From NCBI GenBank assembly GCA_951813545.1, contig OX638352.1, positions 2,558,835 to 2,622,834 of the forward strand: a stretch of DNA of 64,000 bases. The letters are read 5' to 3'. Position 1 is the first letter of the stretch, and each line of letters begins with the position of its first letter. Under the pieces are notes generated by a model, which was not told where the DNA came from, made no database searches, and was given only the letters and a program-made list of their open reading frames with translations. The position numbers and the translations under genes are program-made. Source of the DNA: an uncultured Poribacteria bacterium (lineage in GTDB: Bacteria; Poribacteria; WGA-4E; WGA-3G). Shown here piece after piece: positions 41,303 to 49,868 of this stretch.

Positions 41303-42173
41303 AGGTAGTGTTTACATTGTAAGTTATTGACATTTTGCTTAGGTTTTGGTAGAGTGTTTTGCATGCAACCTACGAATATAACTGAAACTCAAGACTTTCC
41401 TGTGATGATTAGTGATGCTGCGTGGAACAGCATCCTCCCATTTCTCAAAGCATTGCCCACCATCTATGTCGGCACTCCTGAAGACTGTAGACGTTTTCTC
41501 TCTGCGGTCGCCTGGATCACAAAAGAAGGTGCGACTTGGCGGGCACTGCCGAAAGCCTACGGGTATTGGAACACCATCTATCGGCGGTTCGGAAGATGGT
41601 CGGATGCGGGTGTTTTTGAAAAACTTCATGAACATTTCCATGCGGCGGGTGAAGTCTCTGCTCTCCTCGTGGATGCGACGGTCGTGCGGGCGCATTCTTG
41701 TGCGGCGGGTGCCCCGAAAAAAAAACGGAGGTCAAGAAACTGAGGCACTCGGTCGAAGTCGCGGTGGCTTTACCACGAAACTTCATGCGGCGGTGAGTGG
41801 AGACTTTCTGCCGTTGCGTTTCACCTTGACAGCGGGGCAACGCCATGACATCACGCAAGCACCCGCGTTGATTGCCGGAAACCCTGCGTGTGAGTACGTT
41901 ATCGCCGATGCTGCCTACGACTCGGATGCGTTTCGTGCCGAGATTATCGCAGGAGGTGCCGAGGCGGTCATTCGTCCGCGCAAGAGTCGTGTTGAAGACC
42001 GTCCTTATGACCAAGAGGTCTATAAACTTCGCAATGTGATAGAACGTTTTTTTCATCGATTGAAACAGTATCGCCGAGTCGCAACGCGCTACGATAAATA
42101 TGCTGTCCGATACCTCGGATTCGTTTATGTCGCCGCTATACTTATCACTGCTAAAAAAATGTAAACACTACCT
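41303..42173 (+). mobile_element. IS5-family-like insertion sequence, 871 bp
   Basis: Terminal inverted repeats AGGTAGTGTTTACAT (left) and ATGTAAACACTACCT (right) are perfect over 15 bp. AACT flanks both sides (41299-41302 and 42174-42177), a likely 4-bp target duplication. The transposase is in two frames. The right repeat overlaps the stop codon. Promoter-like TTGACA (41327-41332) and TAGAGT (41350-41355) precede the ORF. Confidence 0.88.
41363..42164 (+). CDS. IS5-type DDE transposase in two frames joined at an A9 run
   Basis: The first frame starts at 41363 (MQPTNITETQDFPVM) and gives the N-terminal part (RRFLSAVAWITKEGATWRAL; LLVDATVVRAH, catalytic Asp), ending after the run of nine A residues at 41717-41725. 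The second frame (open to 42164) continues with GRSRGGFTTKLHAAV, YVIADAAYDSDAF (second Asp) and YKLRNVIERFFHRLKQYRR (Glu region). Loss of one A joins both into a full transposase, as expected for transcriptional slippage on poly-A, known in this group; a simple inactivating indel is the alternative. Confidence 0.82.
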
Positions 42174-42217
42174 AACTGATGAAATAATAGGAGTAGTTCC
42201 TAAATAGTTCTTTTTCT

Positions 42218-42454
42218 ATGTTTTTGTATGTTTTTCTTGACATTTCCAAAGCCGAAACGCTTGGCATACCCGTTGTAGAAGCACCACAGTTCTTTGCGTC
42301 AAGTCAGACGTGTAGCAGGTGCGGGCATAAGAAAGAAGATTTGTCGTTAGTAGAAAGGCTGTATCATTGTCAAAGTTGCGGCTTCGTAGAAGACCGAGAC
42401 GTAAACGCGGCTATCAACTTAAGAACCATCGCGTGCGGTTCGCATGAGATGTAA
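42218..42454 (+). pseudogene. tnpB C-terminal remnant and decayed 3' end
   Basis: 78 codons: after a few non-homologous residues come ETLGIPVVEAPQFFASSQTC, SRCGHKKEDL, CQSCGFVEDRDVNAAINL, i.e. the zinc finger and last RuvC motif of a TnpB of a different subfamily. The RuvC Asp and Glu motifs are missing. The downstream bases (42455-42520, GTGGAGTCCGTGTAAGACC) look like a decayed right end. It lies beside the IS5-like element. Confidence 0.75.
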
Positions 42455-42567
42455 AACGCCTGTGGAGTCCGTGTAAGACCTCATTGGGAGGCGGTGGACG
42501 CTGAAGCAGGAACACTAAAACTGATGTTTACATTGAGAAACACAGTTTTGAAGGAACAGAAAATATA

Positions 42568-44310
42568 GTGTTATCCGAAAATGGAAATTTCGTCAAAGTC
42601 GCTGCCCTCAGTGAAGTAGCAGATGGGAAACCGAGGGCAGTCAGAGTTGAAGGGCATAGCATCGCGCTCTTTCAGCATGAAGGTGCTATCTACGCGACCG
42701 ATAACCAGTGTCCACACATGGGGTATCCGTTGGTGAGAGGTCGCGTCAGAAAAGGTGTTTTATCGTGTGATTGGCACGGTTGGAGTTACGACATGGAAGG
42801 TGGCGGATGTTTCACCGGCGGTTGTGATGACCTCGCCACGTTTCCCGTTGAAGTTCGCAACGGCGATATCTATGTAAATGTTGCCAGCGGTGGAAAGAAA
42901 CGGGATGATGCCCATTTTCTTCTTTTGAAAGAGGGGTTGCTATCCCATGACAGTTGGACGCTTTCTAAAGCTATTGCCATTATGTTAGCAAAGGGCGTTT
43001 CCGAAGACGAGACGTTAGAGATAATGGTTAACCACATGGTGCGACATATTTCTACGAGTGAGGACGGTGGTGGTGGAAGCCTGTCAATGATGATGAATGG
43101 ACTTAAGGTCGCCCACATGTATGAACCCGAAGACCGTCTCATTCCGTTGATGATGTCTGCAACAGGCGCAGCCGGTAGGCTCGGTGATCGACCGGACCGT
43201 CAACCCTTACCACCGCCTGTTGACTGGGAAAAACTCGAAAACTGGATTCGAGTGTTCACCGCCGATAAAGAGTGGGAAGGCATCGAAAAATGTCTTATCA
43301 CCGCAAGGCAATTGGGCGGACATGATGAGAAAATTATCCCGCTTTTCTTTGAGTGTGCGGTTGAATCCTTCTTCCTCAACCATTCTGACAACCTCATCCA
43401 TCTTTCACACTTGGCAGAATTGCAAGAACAATTTGGATGGGAACTCACTGGTGAATTAGTCTGCAGCCTCGGCGCAAAGATTCTTGGGCAGGGACGCGGC
43501 AGACCGGGTGAACTTCACCGGGAAGCCATCCAAAAACTCGAAAAAATTGACCATATTTTTGATGAACTTCCACAAGGCACATCAGCCGAGAGTGCCGCTG
43601 ATTACGACGAAGATAAATTCTCAGCAGCACTCGTGAGTGGAGATCTTGACGAGGTATTTGATGCTGTAACAGAAATGCTCACCGCCGGGGTCCCCATTAA
43701 CACGCTCGCAACAACTATGGTCATGACTGCTGGAGATAGAATGGCACGTACACCAGTGAACATGAGTCCCGGTTGGTGGGATCTACAGGAAGAGATGGAA
43801 TTGGGATATACGGTGAGAAAGGTACTTCGGTACGGTGGAGCCAAAGTTGCTGCTAAGGCACTCTACCATGCCGCATGGCGATTCTTCAACAACCGATGGC
43901 TTAACATTCGGCATCAACCGATTACAGAACTCAGGACATCTGCGGTGCCTAAAGAGCTTGATGAAGACACGGCATTGGTTGAGATTATAGACGCGATTGA
44001 ATCTGTCCGTATCCAAGAAATTGGACGACGTACCCGCGAGTATCTTAATGCAGGATGCTCCGCGGAGCGATTAATGGCTGAAATGGGGCTATGTATCCTC
44101 AAGGATGATAGGGGCGACAATCTCCTCAGTTCAATTAACATAGTGTCTGAGGAATGGAAAAGGTGCGAGTCACATCTTGCCAGAAATCAGTTGATAGTTG
44201 GGTTGGCACGCTGGGCAACCGATATCCGCAGAAATGCAGGAAACGATTCTGCTGTCCAGACAGCGCACCGTTTCGCGCGCGGCGAAACCGCCACCGAACT
44301 CTATGAATAG
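42568..44310 (+). CDS. Rieske [2Fe-2S] protein with large alpha-helical C-terminal domain (paralogue 2)
   Basis: 580 aa from a GTG with AAGGA 12 nt upstream. The Rieske motifs CPHMGYPL and CDWHGWSYD are intact. The C-terminal domain parallels the first paralogue throughout (LLKEGLLSHDSWTLSKAIAI; DRMARTPVNMSPGW; FNNRWLNIRH). The WHGWSY sequence is closer to the usual Rieske consensus than WHRRSF in the first copy. The two genes are separated by an ankyrin gene, an IS element and a tnpB remnant, so this is a duplicated locus broken up by mobile DNA. Confidence 0.82.
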   Translation: MLSENGNFVKVAALSEVADGKPRAVRVEGHSIALFQHEGAIYATDNQCPHMGYPLVRGRVRKGVLSCDWHGWSYDMEGGGCFTGGCDDLATFPVEVRNGDIYVNVASGGKKRDDAHFLLLKEGLLSHDSWTLSKAIAIMLAKGVSEDETLEIMVNHMVRHISTSEDGGGGSLSMMMNGLKVAHMYEPEDRLIPLMMSATGAAGRLGDRPDRQPLPPPVDWEKLENWIRVFTADKEWEGIEKCLITARQLGGHDEKIIPLFFECAVESFFLNHSDNLIHLSHLAELQEQFGWELTGELVCSLGAKILGQGRGRPGELHREAIQKLEKIDHIFDELPQGTSAESAADYDEDKFSAALVSGDLDEVFDAVTEMLTAGVPINTLATTMVMTAGDRMARTPVNMSPGWWDLQEEMELGYTVRKVLRYGGAKVAAKALYHAAWRFFNNRWLNIRHQPITELRTSAVPKELDEDTALVEIIDAIESVRIQEIGRRTREYLNAGCSAERLMAEMGLCILKDDRGDNLLSSINIVSEEWKRCESHLARNQLIVGLARWATDIRRNAGNDSAVQTAHRFARGETATELYE

Positions 44311-44376
44311 CACAATTGTATTGTAGGATCATTTAGTTTCCATTTTTAATCCGCTTTTAGAAGATCAAACTCGGTA

Positions 44377-44398
44377 GGTGCGGTTTCCTAACCGCACC
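44377..44398. repeat. perfect palindromic element GGTGCGGTTTCCTAACCGCACC
   Basis: Arms GGTGCGGTT/AACCGCACC around a four-base centre, between the second Rieske gene and the VOC gene. Same family as 49552-49615. Confidence 0.65.
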
Positions 44399-44588
44399 TC
44401 CTCCTCAAAAAAGGCGCGAAATACAATATTTTCTTAAAACTGGATGACCCTAAATTTACTGTAGTAAGGGTTACGCAATTTTTCTATTATGTGAGTGGCA
44501 TAATCAATCGCACGCTTTATTGTATTTTTAAAAAGGAGACGGTTTTCCCCTATGGATAAATTCAGGGGTTTCTATCCGGAAAACATTG

Positions 44589-44960
44589 ATGAAAAGTAAA
44601 CTTTACACGATGCTGATGCCGATTCTGAAAGTAAAAGACTTAGATGCTGAAGTAGCATTTTATCTGTCGTTAGGATTTGAACTCTCCTACGATGATGAAG
44701 AATTTAAGGCGATACAGTATGGAGATAGCATTGAGTTTGGTCTTAGCCGCAAAGTCGATGTCAACGTCGAAAAAATCTCTCAACACTTTACATGGCAGAT
44801 TGCCGTAAACAGCGTCCAAACCGTTTTAGATATTTGCCATGAGAGAAACCTAGAGGTCGCGCAAGGTTTGAAAAAGTACACCTATGATTTTGGGGATATC
44901 TGCACAATTACAGTGAAATCCCCTAATGGATATGATGTTATTTTTGAGGGTGATTTGTAA
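44589..44960 (+). CDS. VOC (glyoxalase/bleomycin-resistance) family protein
   Basis: 123 aa from the ATG at 44589. The VOC beta-alpha-beta-beta-beta module is recognisable: LMPILKVKDLDAEVAFYLSL, a GLSR strand, and the late SPNGYDVIFEGD. Members act as glyoxalases, dioxygenases or drug-binding proteins; the metal ligands are not secure enough here to choose. Monocistronic by spacing. Confidence 0.75.
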   Translation: MKSKLYTMLMPILKVKDLDAEVAFYLSLGFELSYDDEEFKAIQYGDSIEFGLSRKVDVNVEKISQHFTWQIAVNSVQTVLDICHERNLEVAQGLKKYTYDFGDICTITVKSPNGYDVIFEGDL

Positions 44961-45213
44961 TAGATCACACAAATCAACCAATGGTACACAAAATATTGAG
45001 GTGAGGTCCTTCTTTCGCTGGTAATGTCTTAGTTGTCTCAAAACCAAAACTTATGCAATTTCTGATCGTGCCCATTATTTTTGATGTTTACTTTTCTTTG
45101 AACATGGGTTTTTCAAGTAAAAGTGGCCCCTTTCACCCGATATGTAGAGTAAAAAATACTTCGGCAATTAATGAGCAATTCATTACCCTACTACAAACGG
45201 AGCTTGCTTGTAG

Positions 45214-46245
45214 ATGAAAAATTTGCTTGTTTTTCTACTGTTCAATTTGTTATGCTTATCAGTTCAAGGTGCAACCCTGGAGTTCGCTTTTCAACTTGGT
45301 GAACATCAGGAACCGCGATTTGACAGACTGCTCCCGGATGTCGCACGACGACTCGTCTTCAATAAAACTGGCACGAAGTTGATAGCAAACGGAATGGGCG
45401 GCACCATAGTGGAATGGGATATCCAGACTCGACGGAAACGAGAGATCGGCAACATCCACGCCAAGCGATGGTTCGCCTATTCCTCTGGAGCAAATCACCT
45501 ATTAGTCCGTAAATCGGATGACAACGTTACTATCCTCTCGTTGGAAAATGGCGATGAAACACGACTAACGAATGGGCAGTATGAGAGTGGCAGTCTGTCT
45601 GCGGATGGTACACTCGCGGTGCTGTCAAAAGGTGATAGCGAGGTTGAGGTTTGGCGACTTGCCAAGCAAAGTCCAAAGGCTGTAACGGATCGGGAATTTG
45701 CCAAAAAATTGAAAACGTTTCAGACAGGTCTCCCCGTCAGAAACGGGCTTACGCTTTCTGATGACGGTCAGTTTATCGCAGCAGCAGAAGGGAGTTACCG
45801 GGATGGCGAGGGGCATCGGACAATCATTGAAATTTGGAACGCAACCGATGAAGATCCAACTAAAGTTTTCAACACGGGCGAGATTTTAGGTGTCTGGAAC
45901 GTGTTGTTTTCACCGGACGCAACGATGTTAGCTGTTGACACACAAAAGAATGCACAATCTGGAATCCGGGTTTGGGAAGTTGAAACAGGCAGACAACTCC
46001 TTATGAAAGCCGAGTTTGAAGCATATTGGACACGAGCACTCGCCTTTTCACCCACTTCAGATTATATCGCTTCCGGTGATGAAACAGGTAATCTTCGGGT
46101 GTGGGACATCTCCAAAGGCGAATCAGTGATTTGGGAAACCTACCCGACTGGCATTCAATCGTTAGCCTTTTCACCAAATGGCGACTATTTGGCAGTCGCG
46201 CTGTGGGATGCCACAATTCAGGTGTTACATTGGAGGAGCGAATAA
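45214..46245 (+). CDS. secreted WD40-repeat protein
   Basis: 343 aa. A signal peptide (about 1-19, LLVFLLFNLLCLSVQG) is followed by WD40-like blades: LIANGMGGTIVEWDIQTRRK, VWEVETGRQLLM, IASGDETGNLRVWDIS, SLAFSPNGDYLAVALWD. Unlike many other exported proteins in this window it lacks the TTWG tail (ending QVLHWRSE). Its stop overlaps the start of the next gene by one base, so the two are translationally coupled although one is exported and the other looks DNA-related. Confidence 0.85.
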   Translation: MKNLLVFLLFNLLCLSVQGATLEFAFQLGEHQEPRFDRLLPDVARRLVFNKTGTKLIANGMGGTIVEWDIQTRRKREIGNIHAKRWFAYSSGANHLLVRKSDDNVTILSLENGDETRLTNGQYESGSLSADGTLAVLSKGDSEVEVWRLAKQSPKAVTDREFAKKLKTFQTGLPVRNGLTLSDDGQFIAAAEGSYRDGEGHRTIIEIWNATDEDPTKVFNTGEILGVWNVLFSPDATMLAVDTQKNAQSGIRVWEVETGRQLLMKAEFEAYWTRALAFSPTSDYIASGDETGNLRVWDISKGESVIWETYPTGIQSLAFSPNGDYLAVALWDATIQVLHWRSE

Positions 46246-46763
46246 TGAGTGATGAGAAAAATTTAGAAGCGGGATCTTACATTGATGCAAAAGGAAGGAC
46301 GCGCTGGCATCAGAACGATGAAATTGCACTAAGGTTCTTGGAACTCCATACCTTCCTGATTATTGCCGACTATCCAGAAGACCACGCATCACGATATCCA
46401 TGGTTAGCGAATTATATCTCTCGATTTCCAGAACCGATGTCGGATCTAATCGCCCAAGGTCGGTTAATAGAGGAAATTCCCGGAGCGGGCGAAGTCGTCG
46501 CGAAAATCGTTGAGGAATTTCTGGATACGGGTACAAGCGGGAAGTTGGAGGAGTTCGCAGGCGATACACCGCGAACGGTTGTAGAACTTGTGCCTATTTC
46601 CGGACTTGGTGCCAAAACAATTAAACGACTCTACGAAGAAGTTGGTGTGGATAGCCTCGTCTCACTTCGAGCAGCAATTGACGAAGGAAAACTCAAGGGT
46701 TTCAAAGGCATCGGCAAAAAGACGCTGGAGAAAATTGAGGCATATCTTGATGAAGTCTTATAG
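46245..46763 (+). CDS. DNA polymerase beta-like N-terminal/helix-hairpin-helix protein lacking a polymerase domain
   Basis: 172 aa; ATG overlaps the previous stop (TAATG) with TGGAGGAG 8 nt upstream. The first half (EIALRFLELHTFLIIADYPE; LIAQGRLIEEIPGAGEVVAK; IVEEFLDTGTSGKLEEF) resembles the 8-kDa domain of family X polymerases. The second half has helix-hairpin-helix motifs (VPISGLGAKTIKRLYEEVG and GFKGIGKKTLEKIE). There is no palm or PHP domain. It likely binds DNA ends or gaps. Function as a stand-alone module is unknown. Confidence 0.75.
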   Translation: MSDEKNLEAGSYIDAKGRTRWHQNDEIALRFLELHTFLIIADYPEDHASRYPWLANYISRFPEPMSDLIAQGRLIEEIPGAGEVVAKIVEEFLDTGTSGKLEEFAGDTPRTVVELVPISGLGAKTIKRLYEEVGVDSLVSLRAAIDEGKLKGFKGIGKKTLEKIEAYLDEVL

Positions 46764-46862
46764 ATTTATCTCGGATGGCGCATTGTATCTCCAGTGATCC
46801 AATTGATCCCTTCCAAGGATACCAGTTTGTGGAGAAGCATCAAGAAAAATGGGGCTGATTTT

Positions 46863-46891
46863 TTGACCCCTTTTGAAATGTGTGGTATTCT
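46863..46891 (+). promoter_or_regulatory. promoter of the DUF3419 operon
   Basis: TTGACC (46863-46868), 17-bp spacer, TATTCT (46886-46891), about 30 nt before the ATG at 46922. Confidence 0.65.
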
Positions 46892-46921
46892 TTTAAGAGT
46901 TGATGGTGCCGCGCGTTACTA

Positions 46922-47944
46922 ATGAGGCTGCCCGAACAGAAATACACACAATGGTTATCTGTGGAGCGGAGGGACATGCCGGGTAATAAGGTCCAATTTG
47001 CGGTCGTCAGAGAAGATCCGATGATCGAGGCGGAGTTAGTTCGATTAACAGAAGCCAGCAACGTGCTGTTGATTGCTTCCGGCGGGTGCACTGCCCTGAC
47101 ACTGCAAGCACTTTTTCCCGACTTGCATATCACACTGGTTGATTTTAATCCCGCACAGTTAGAACGGGTTCGCGAAAAAATGAGTGCCCTGCGCGATGTT
47201 GATGGTGTGACACGGCATCGGAGATTTAATATTGGGACCAGCGATCCAAAAGGACTCAATCAAAGCGGGAACTTTGAGTCACTGTTCCGGGGTTTACGAG
47301 AGTTCATCTTTGATCTGGTTGCTGATGAAGCAGAAATCCGCGTGCTGTTTGAAGAGGAAGAGCGACTTGCGAATGTCTCGAAGGTTCTCTTCTCGAGTAA
47401 GTATTGGCGAGTGGCATTCGATTTGTACTTTAGCGACTCGCTTCTGAATGCGATGTTTGGTCCAGATGCTACGCAGCACGCCGAAGCCGGGAGTTATCCG
47501 CGTTACTTTCAGACGTTATTTGAAAAAGGGCTGACATCTGCGAAAGCCTTTGATAATTACTTTCTTCACCATGTATTCCTTGGGTACTATCTTCAGCGTC
47601 CGGCGAGTTTGCCTTACTATCTTTTAGCACCGCCCACCGATTACCATTTTCAGATGGTCGAAGGCACACTGGATCAGGTGCCGGAGCTGCAACGTTTTGA
47701 TCTGATATCTCTATCCAACATCATGGATTGGATGCCGTTAGCTGAGATTGCCTCCGTTATCGGTCATCTTCAAAACGGGATGAAATCTGGCGCGAGTGTT
47801 CTGTATCGTCAACTCAACAATTACACCGATCTTTCAACCTACTTTGGCGATTCATTCGAGTTCGATGCAGCATTGGGAGTCCAATTCCAAAAAATCGAAC
47901 GCAGCTTATTTTATTCAAGCGTTCATGTGGGAAAAAGGAGATAA
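46922..47944 (+). CDS. DUF3419 (BtaA-like) SAM-dependent 3-amino-3-carboxypropyltransferase
   Basis: 340 aa. N-terminal FAVVREDPMIEAELV and the SAM-site segment VLLIASGGCTALTLQ, then ITLVDFNPAQLERVR, are typical of DUF3419, the family of BtaA that moves an aminocarboxypropyl group from SAM to diacylglycerol for betaine lipids. Later blocks SYPRYFQTLFEKGL, NYFLHHVFLGYYLQ and FDLISLSNIMDWM also match. No BtaB methyltransferase is present, so the product is probably not simply DGTS. It is the first gene of a three-gene operon; its last codons contain the next gene's AGGAG. Confidence 0.78.
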   Translation: MRLPEQKYTQWLSVERRDMPGNKVQFAVVREDPMIEAELVRLTEASNVLLIASGGCTALTLQALFPDLHITLVDFNPAQLERVREKMSALRDVDGVTRHRRFNIGTSDPKGLNQSGNFESLFRGLREFIFDLVADEAEIRVLFEEEERLANVSKVLFSSKYWRVAFDLYFSDSLLNAMFGPDATQHAEAGSYPRYFQTLFEKGLTSAKAFDNYFLHHVFLGYYLQRPASLPYYLLAPPTDYHFQMVEGTLDQVPELQRFDLISLSNIMDWMPLAEIASVIGHLQNGMKSGASVLYRQLNNYTDLSTYFGDSFEFDAALGVQFQKIERSLFYSSVHVGKRR

Positions 47945-47950
47945 ACATCA

Positions 47951-48664
47951 ATGAACGCAAGCATTGACAACATCCTGAAAGAGACGAATGTATGGATGAA
48001 TCCATACTTTCAATCTTTGCGCGACGATACTTTTGATTTCGATGATTTTGTCGAAACACAAATCCAATTCTATTTTGCTGTTGTGTTCTTCAACCGTCCG
48101 ATGGCAGCACTTGCCGCCAAGATCCCAACGTCAGAATTACGTTTAGAGGTCATCCGCAATGTGTGGGAGGAACATGGTGAAGGCAATACGTCACTCATGC
48201 ACGAGAAAACATTTCTCGCCTTTCTTGACCGGCTTGCTGGCATTAAACCCGAAGATATTGCGAAACGTGCAATGTGGCCCGAAGTTCGAGCGTTTAATAC
48301 GGTGCTTGTCGGTGCTTGCGTGATGGATGAATACTTGATTGGTGCTGGTGTGATGGGAATCATTGAGCGGATGTTCTCAGACATTGCTGGATGGCTCGGA
48401 GAACAGGTGGTGAGTCACAACTGGATCCCTGTGGAAAGACTGATTCACTATAATCTCCATGAAGACCTTGATATTAAACATGCGGACGATTTCTTTGATG
48501 TGCTTCGTCCAGCGTGGGAAGCGGATGTCGAAAATAGATACTACATTGAACAGGGATTGCATCTTGGTGCGTGCGTCTTCAACTCGCTTTATGAAGGAAT
48601 TTACAAGGCACGAAAACGGCGTATCTATCGTGATGTGCGCGGACCACATACACGGGCATCGTAG
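47951..48664 (+). CDS. haem-oxygenase-like di-iron oxidase (iron-containing redox enzyme, TENA/PqqC fold)
   Basis: 237 aa; ATG 6 bp after the preceding stop, AAAAGGAGAT upstream. All-helical. Likely metal ligands occur in VWEEHGEGNTSLMHEKTF (about 73-90; Glu and His) and NLHEDLDIKHADDFF (about 170-184; Glu/Asp-x3-His), the pattern of HDO enzymes that oxidise or fragment amino-acid and fatty-acid substrates. The operon context suggests it acts on the product of the aminocarboxypropyltransferase. Substrate unknown. Confidence 0.75.
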   Translation: MNASIDNILKETNVWMNPYFQSLRDDTFDFDDFVETQIQFYFAVVFFNRPMAALAAKIPTSELRLEVIRNVWEEHGEGNTSLMHEKTFLAFLDRLAGIKPEDIAKRAMWPEVRAFNTVLVGACVMDEYLIGAGVMGIIERMFSDIAGWLGEQVVSHNWIPVERLIHYNLHEDLDIKHADDFFDVLRPAWEADVENRYYIEQGLHLGACVFNSLYEGIYKARKRRIYRDVRGPHTRAS

Positions 48665-48681
48665 CAGCCTTGAGGTATCGG

Positions 48682-49503
48682 ATGCCGATAAACCCTTCTT
48701 TGAATATCAGAGAATTACACAATGAGGAGTGGAAAGTTTTCCAATCCCGAATCGCGGACTTAGAAAAGGGAACGAGTTATCCGTTGGGTGAAGACCGATT
48801 TGAGATTGACCACGGCGAGGATTATTTTGCTTTCTTCACGCGTCTGGGGCAACTCCACTACTATGTGGTGCTTGATGGAGATCGGGTGGTAGCGGTAGCC
48901 GCCGCGATCTTACGCCGTGTCCCGCCGGCAAGCCGTGAAAAGCCAAAGGCAGTATGGTATCTTTGTGACTTGAAAGTTCACCCTGAATATCAAGGACGAT
49001 ATCTGCCAGTCTCAATATTCGCCCACGCCTTTCCAAAACTGTATCTGCTTTCCACTCGCGCGTATGCTATCTCCATGGATGCGGACAGAGAACGTCCGAA
49101 CCGCGTTGCACGCATGCTAAAACGTTTTCCGCTCGCACCGATGTCAATCGCAACGAAGTTAGGAATCGTTTCCTTAGATGCCGAGAGGATGAAAAAAGTT
49201 GAGCCAATCTTACGAGAACACTTTGGGCGCGTCTCGTATTTGTCGTTGAAAGGAAAAAAGGACATCATTCTGCAAAGCACTCGTTCCGCGATGCCACTCT
49301 TACACGTTCAGTTCGGTCCGTGTGCGGAGCAGGGACATCCCGAACCGCTTGATGATTATGTCCACATGTTCTGTGTTTCGATAGATCACCCACTGCTTGA
49401 GGTGTTGAAACATCAAGCGATTTACCCATCAGCCACAGCCACAGTCGTTCATCATCGTATGGAGAAGTGGGATTGGGGTTTCATCCTCACCAGTGATATC
49501 TAA
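48682..49503 (+). CDS. GNAT-like N-acyltransferase, third gene of DUF3419 operon
   Basis: 273 aa. I choose the ATG at 48682 because TTGAGG lies 7 nt upstream; an in-frame TTG (48670) is possible. VWYLCDLKVHPEYQGRYLPV (about 92-111) fits a GNAT acetyl-CoA-binding strand and V-x-P-x-x-(R/Q)-G-x-G-like loop, here QGRYLP. The C-terminal 100 residues are additional. Presumably acylates an amino group made upstream in the pathway. Confidence 0.65.
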   Translation: MPINPSLNIRELHNEEWKVFQSRIADLEKGTSYPLGEDRFEIDHGEDYFAFFTRLGQLHYYVVLDGDRVVAVAAAILRRVPPASREKPKAVWYLCDLKVHPEYQGRYLPVSIFAHAFPKLYLLSTRAYAISMDADRERPNRVARMLKRFPLAPMSIATKLGIVSLDAERMKKVEPILREHFGRVSYLSLKGKKDIILQSTRSAMPLLHVQFGPCAEQGHPEPLDDYVHMFCVSIDHPLLEVLKHQAIYPSATATVVHHRMEKWDWGFILTSDI

Positions 49504-49551
49504 TACCATTTCTAAAAGTTTATATCGCATTAACCGCGCCGTTCACCCAGA

Positions 49552-49615
49552 CCCGGTAGGTGCGGTTTTGCGGTGTACTCACCCAAATGCGATCTGCATT
49601 CCTAACCGCACCGGG
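49552..49615. repeat. interrupted palindromic element
   Basis: CCCGGTAGGTGCGGTT (49552-49567) and AACCGCACCGGG (49604-49615) around a 36-nt centre. Related to 44377. No gene in 49504-49771. Confidence 0.6.
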
Positions 49616-49771
49616 CATGACCAAAAACATTAGACACTTTTAATAGAAATCATCAATCAGAATTGGTATAACTAATGTAACGTCCGTAACTTGTAAACGC
49701 GATCCTTGAATCGTAAAATCAATAGGAGGAAATTGGGGCGAGACATCAGGGGTTTGGTGGAAAAAAGTAAA

Positions 49772-49868
49772 TCAAAGTGCGTAGTTCATAATGAAATGGA
49801 GAGCGGACTTGAGAACGGAACATCAAGGTTCAAATCCACGTTGTCTAACCGCAAGGAAAATTAAAAAA
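49772..49868 (+). repeat. tRNA-like dispersed repeat directly upstream of a start codon
   Basis: GTGCGTAGTTCATAATGAAA, TGGAGAGCGGACTTGAGAAC, then AAGGTTCAAATCC (T-loop-like) and CTAACCGCAAGGAAAATT before the ATG at 49869. GTTC/GAGC keeps pairing with a G-U. Similarity to 51376 extends 50 bp further 5'. Confidence 0.78.

Noticed and set aside
49772..49868. Real tRNA gene
   Set aside because: D-arm-like and T-loop-like blocks are present, but the T-arm does not pair well, the acceptor stem is not closed, and copies vary freely in the anticodon region, so a functional tRNA is not supported.
49791..49868. N-terminal extension of the MORN protein (and the similar one at 51396)
   Set aside because: The extension is translated repeat sequence; AAGGA and the conserved start are at 49869 and 51474.
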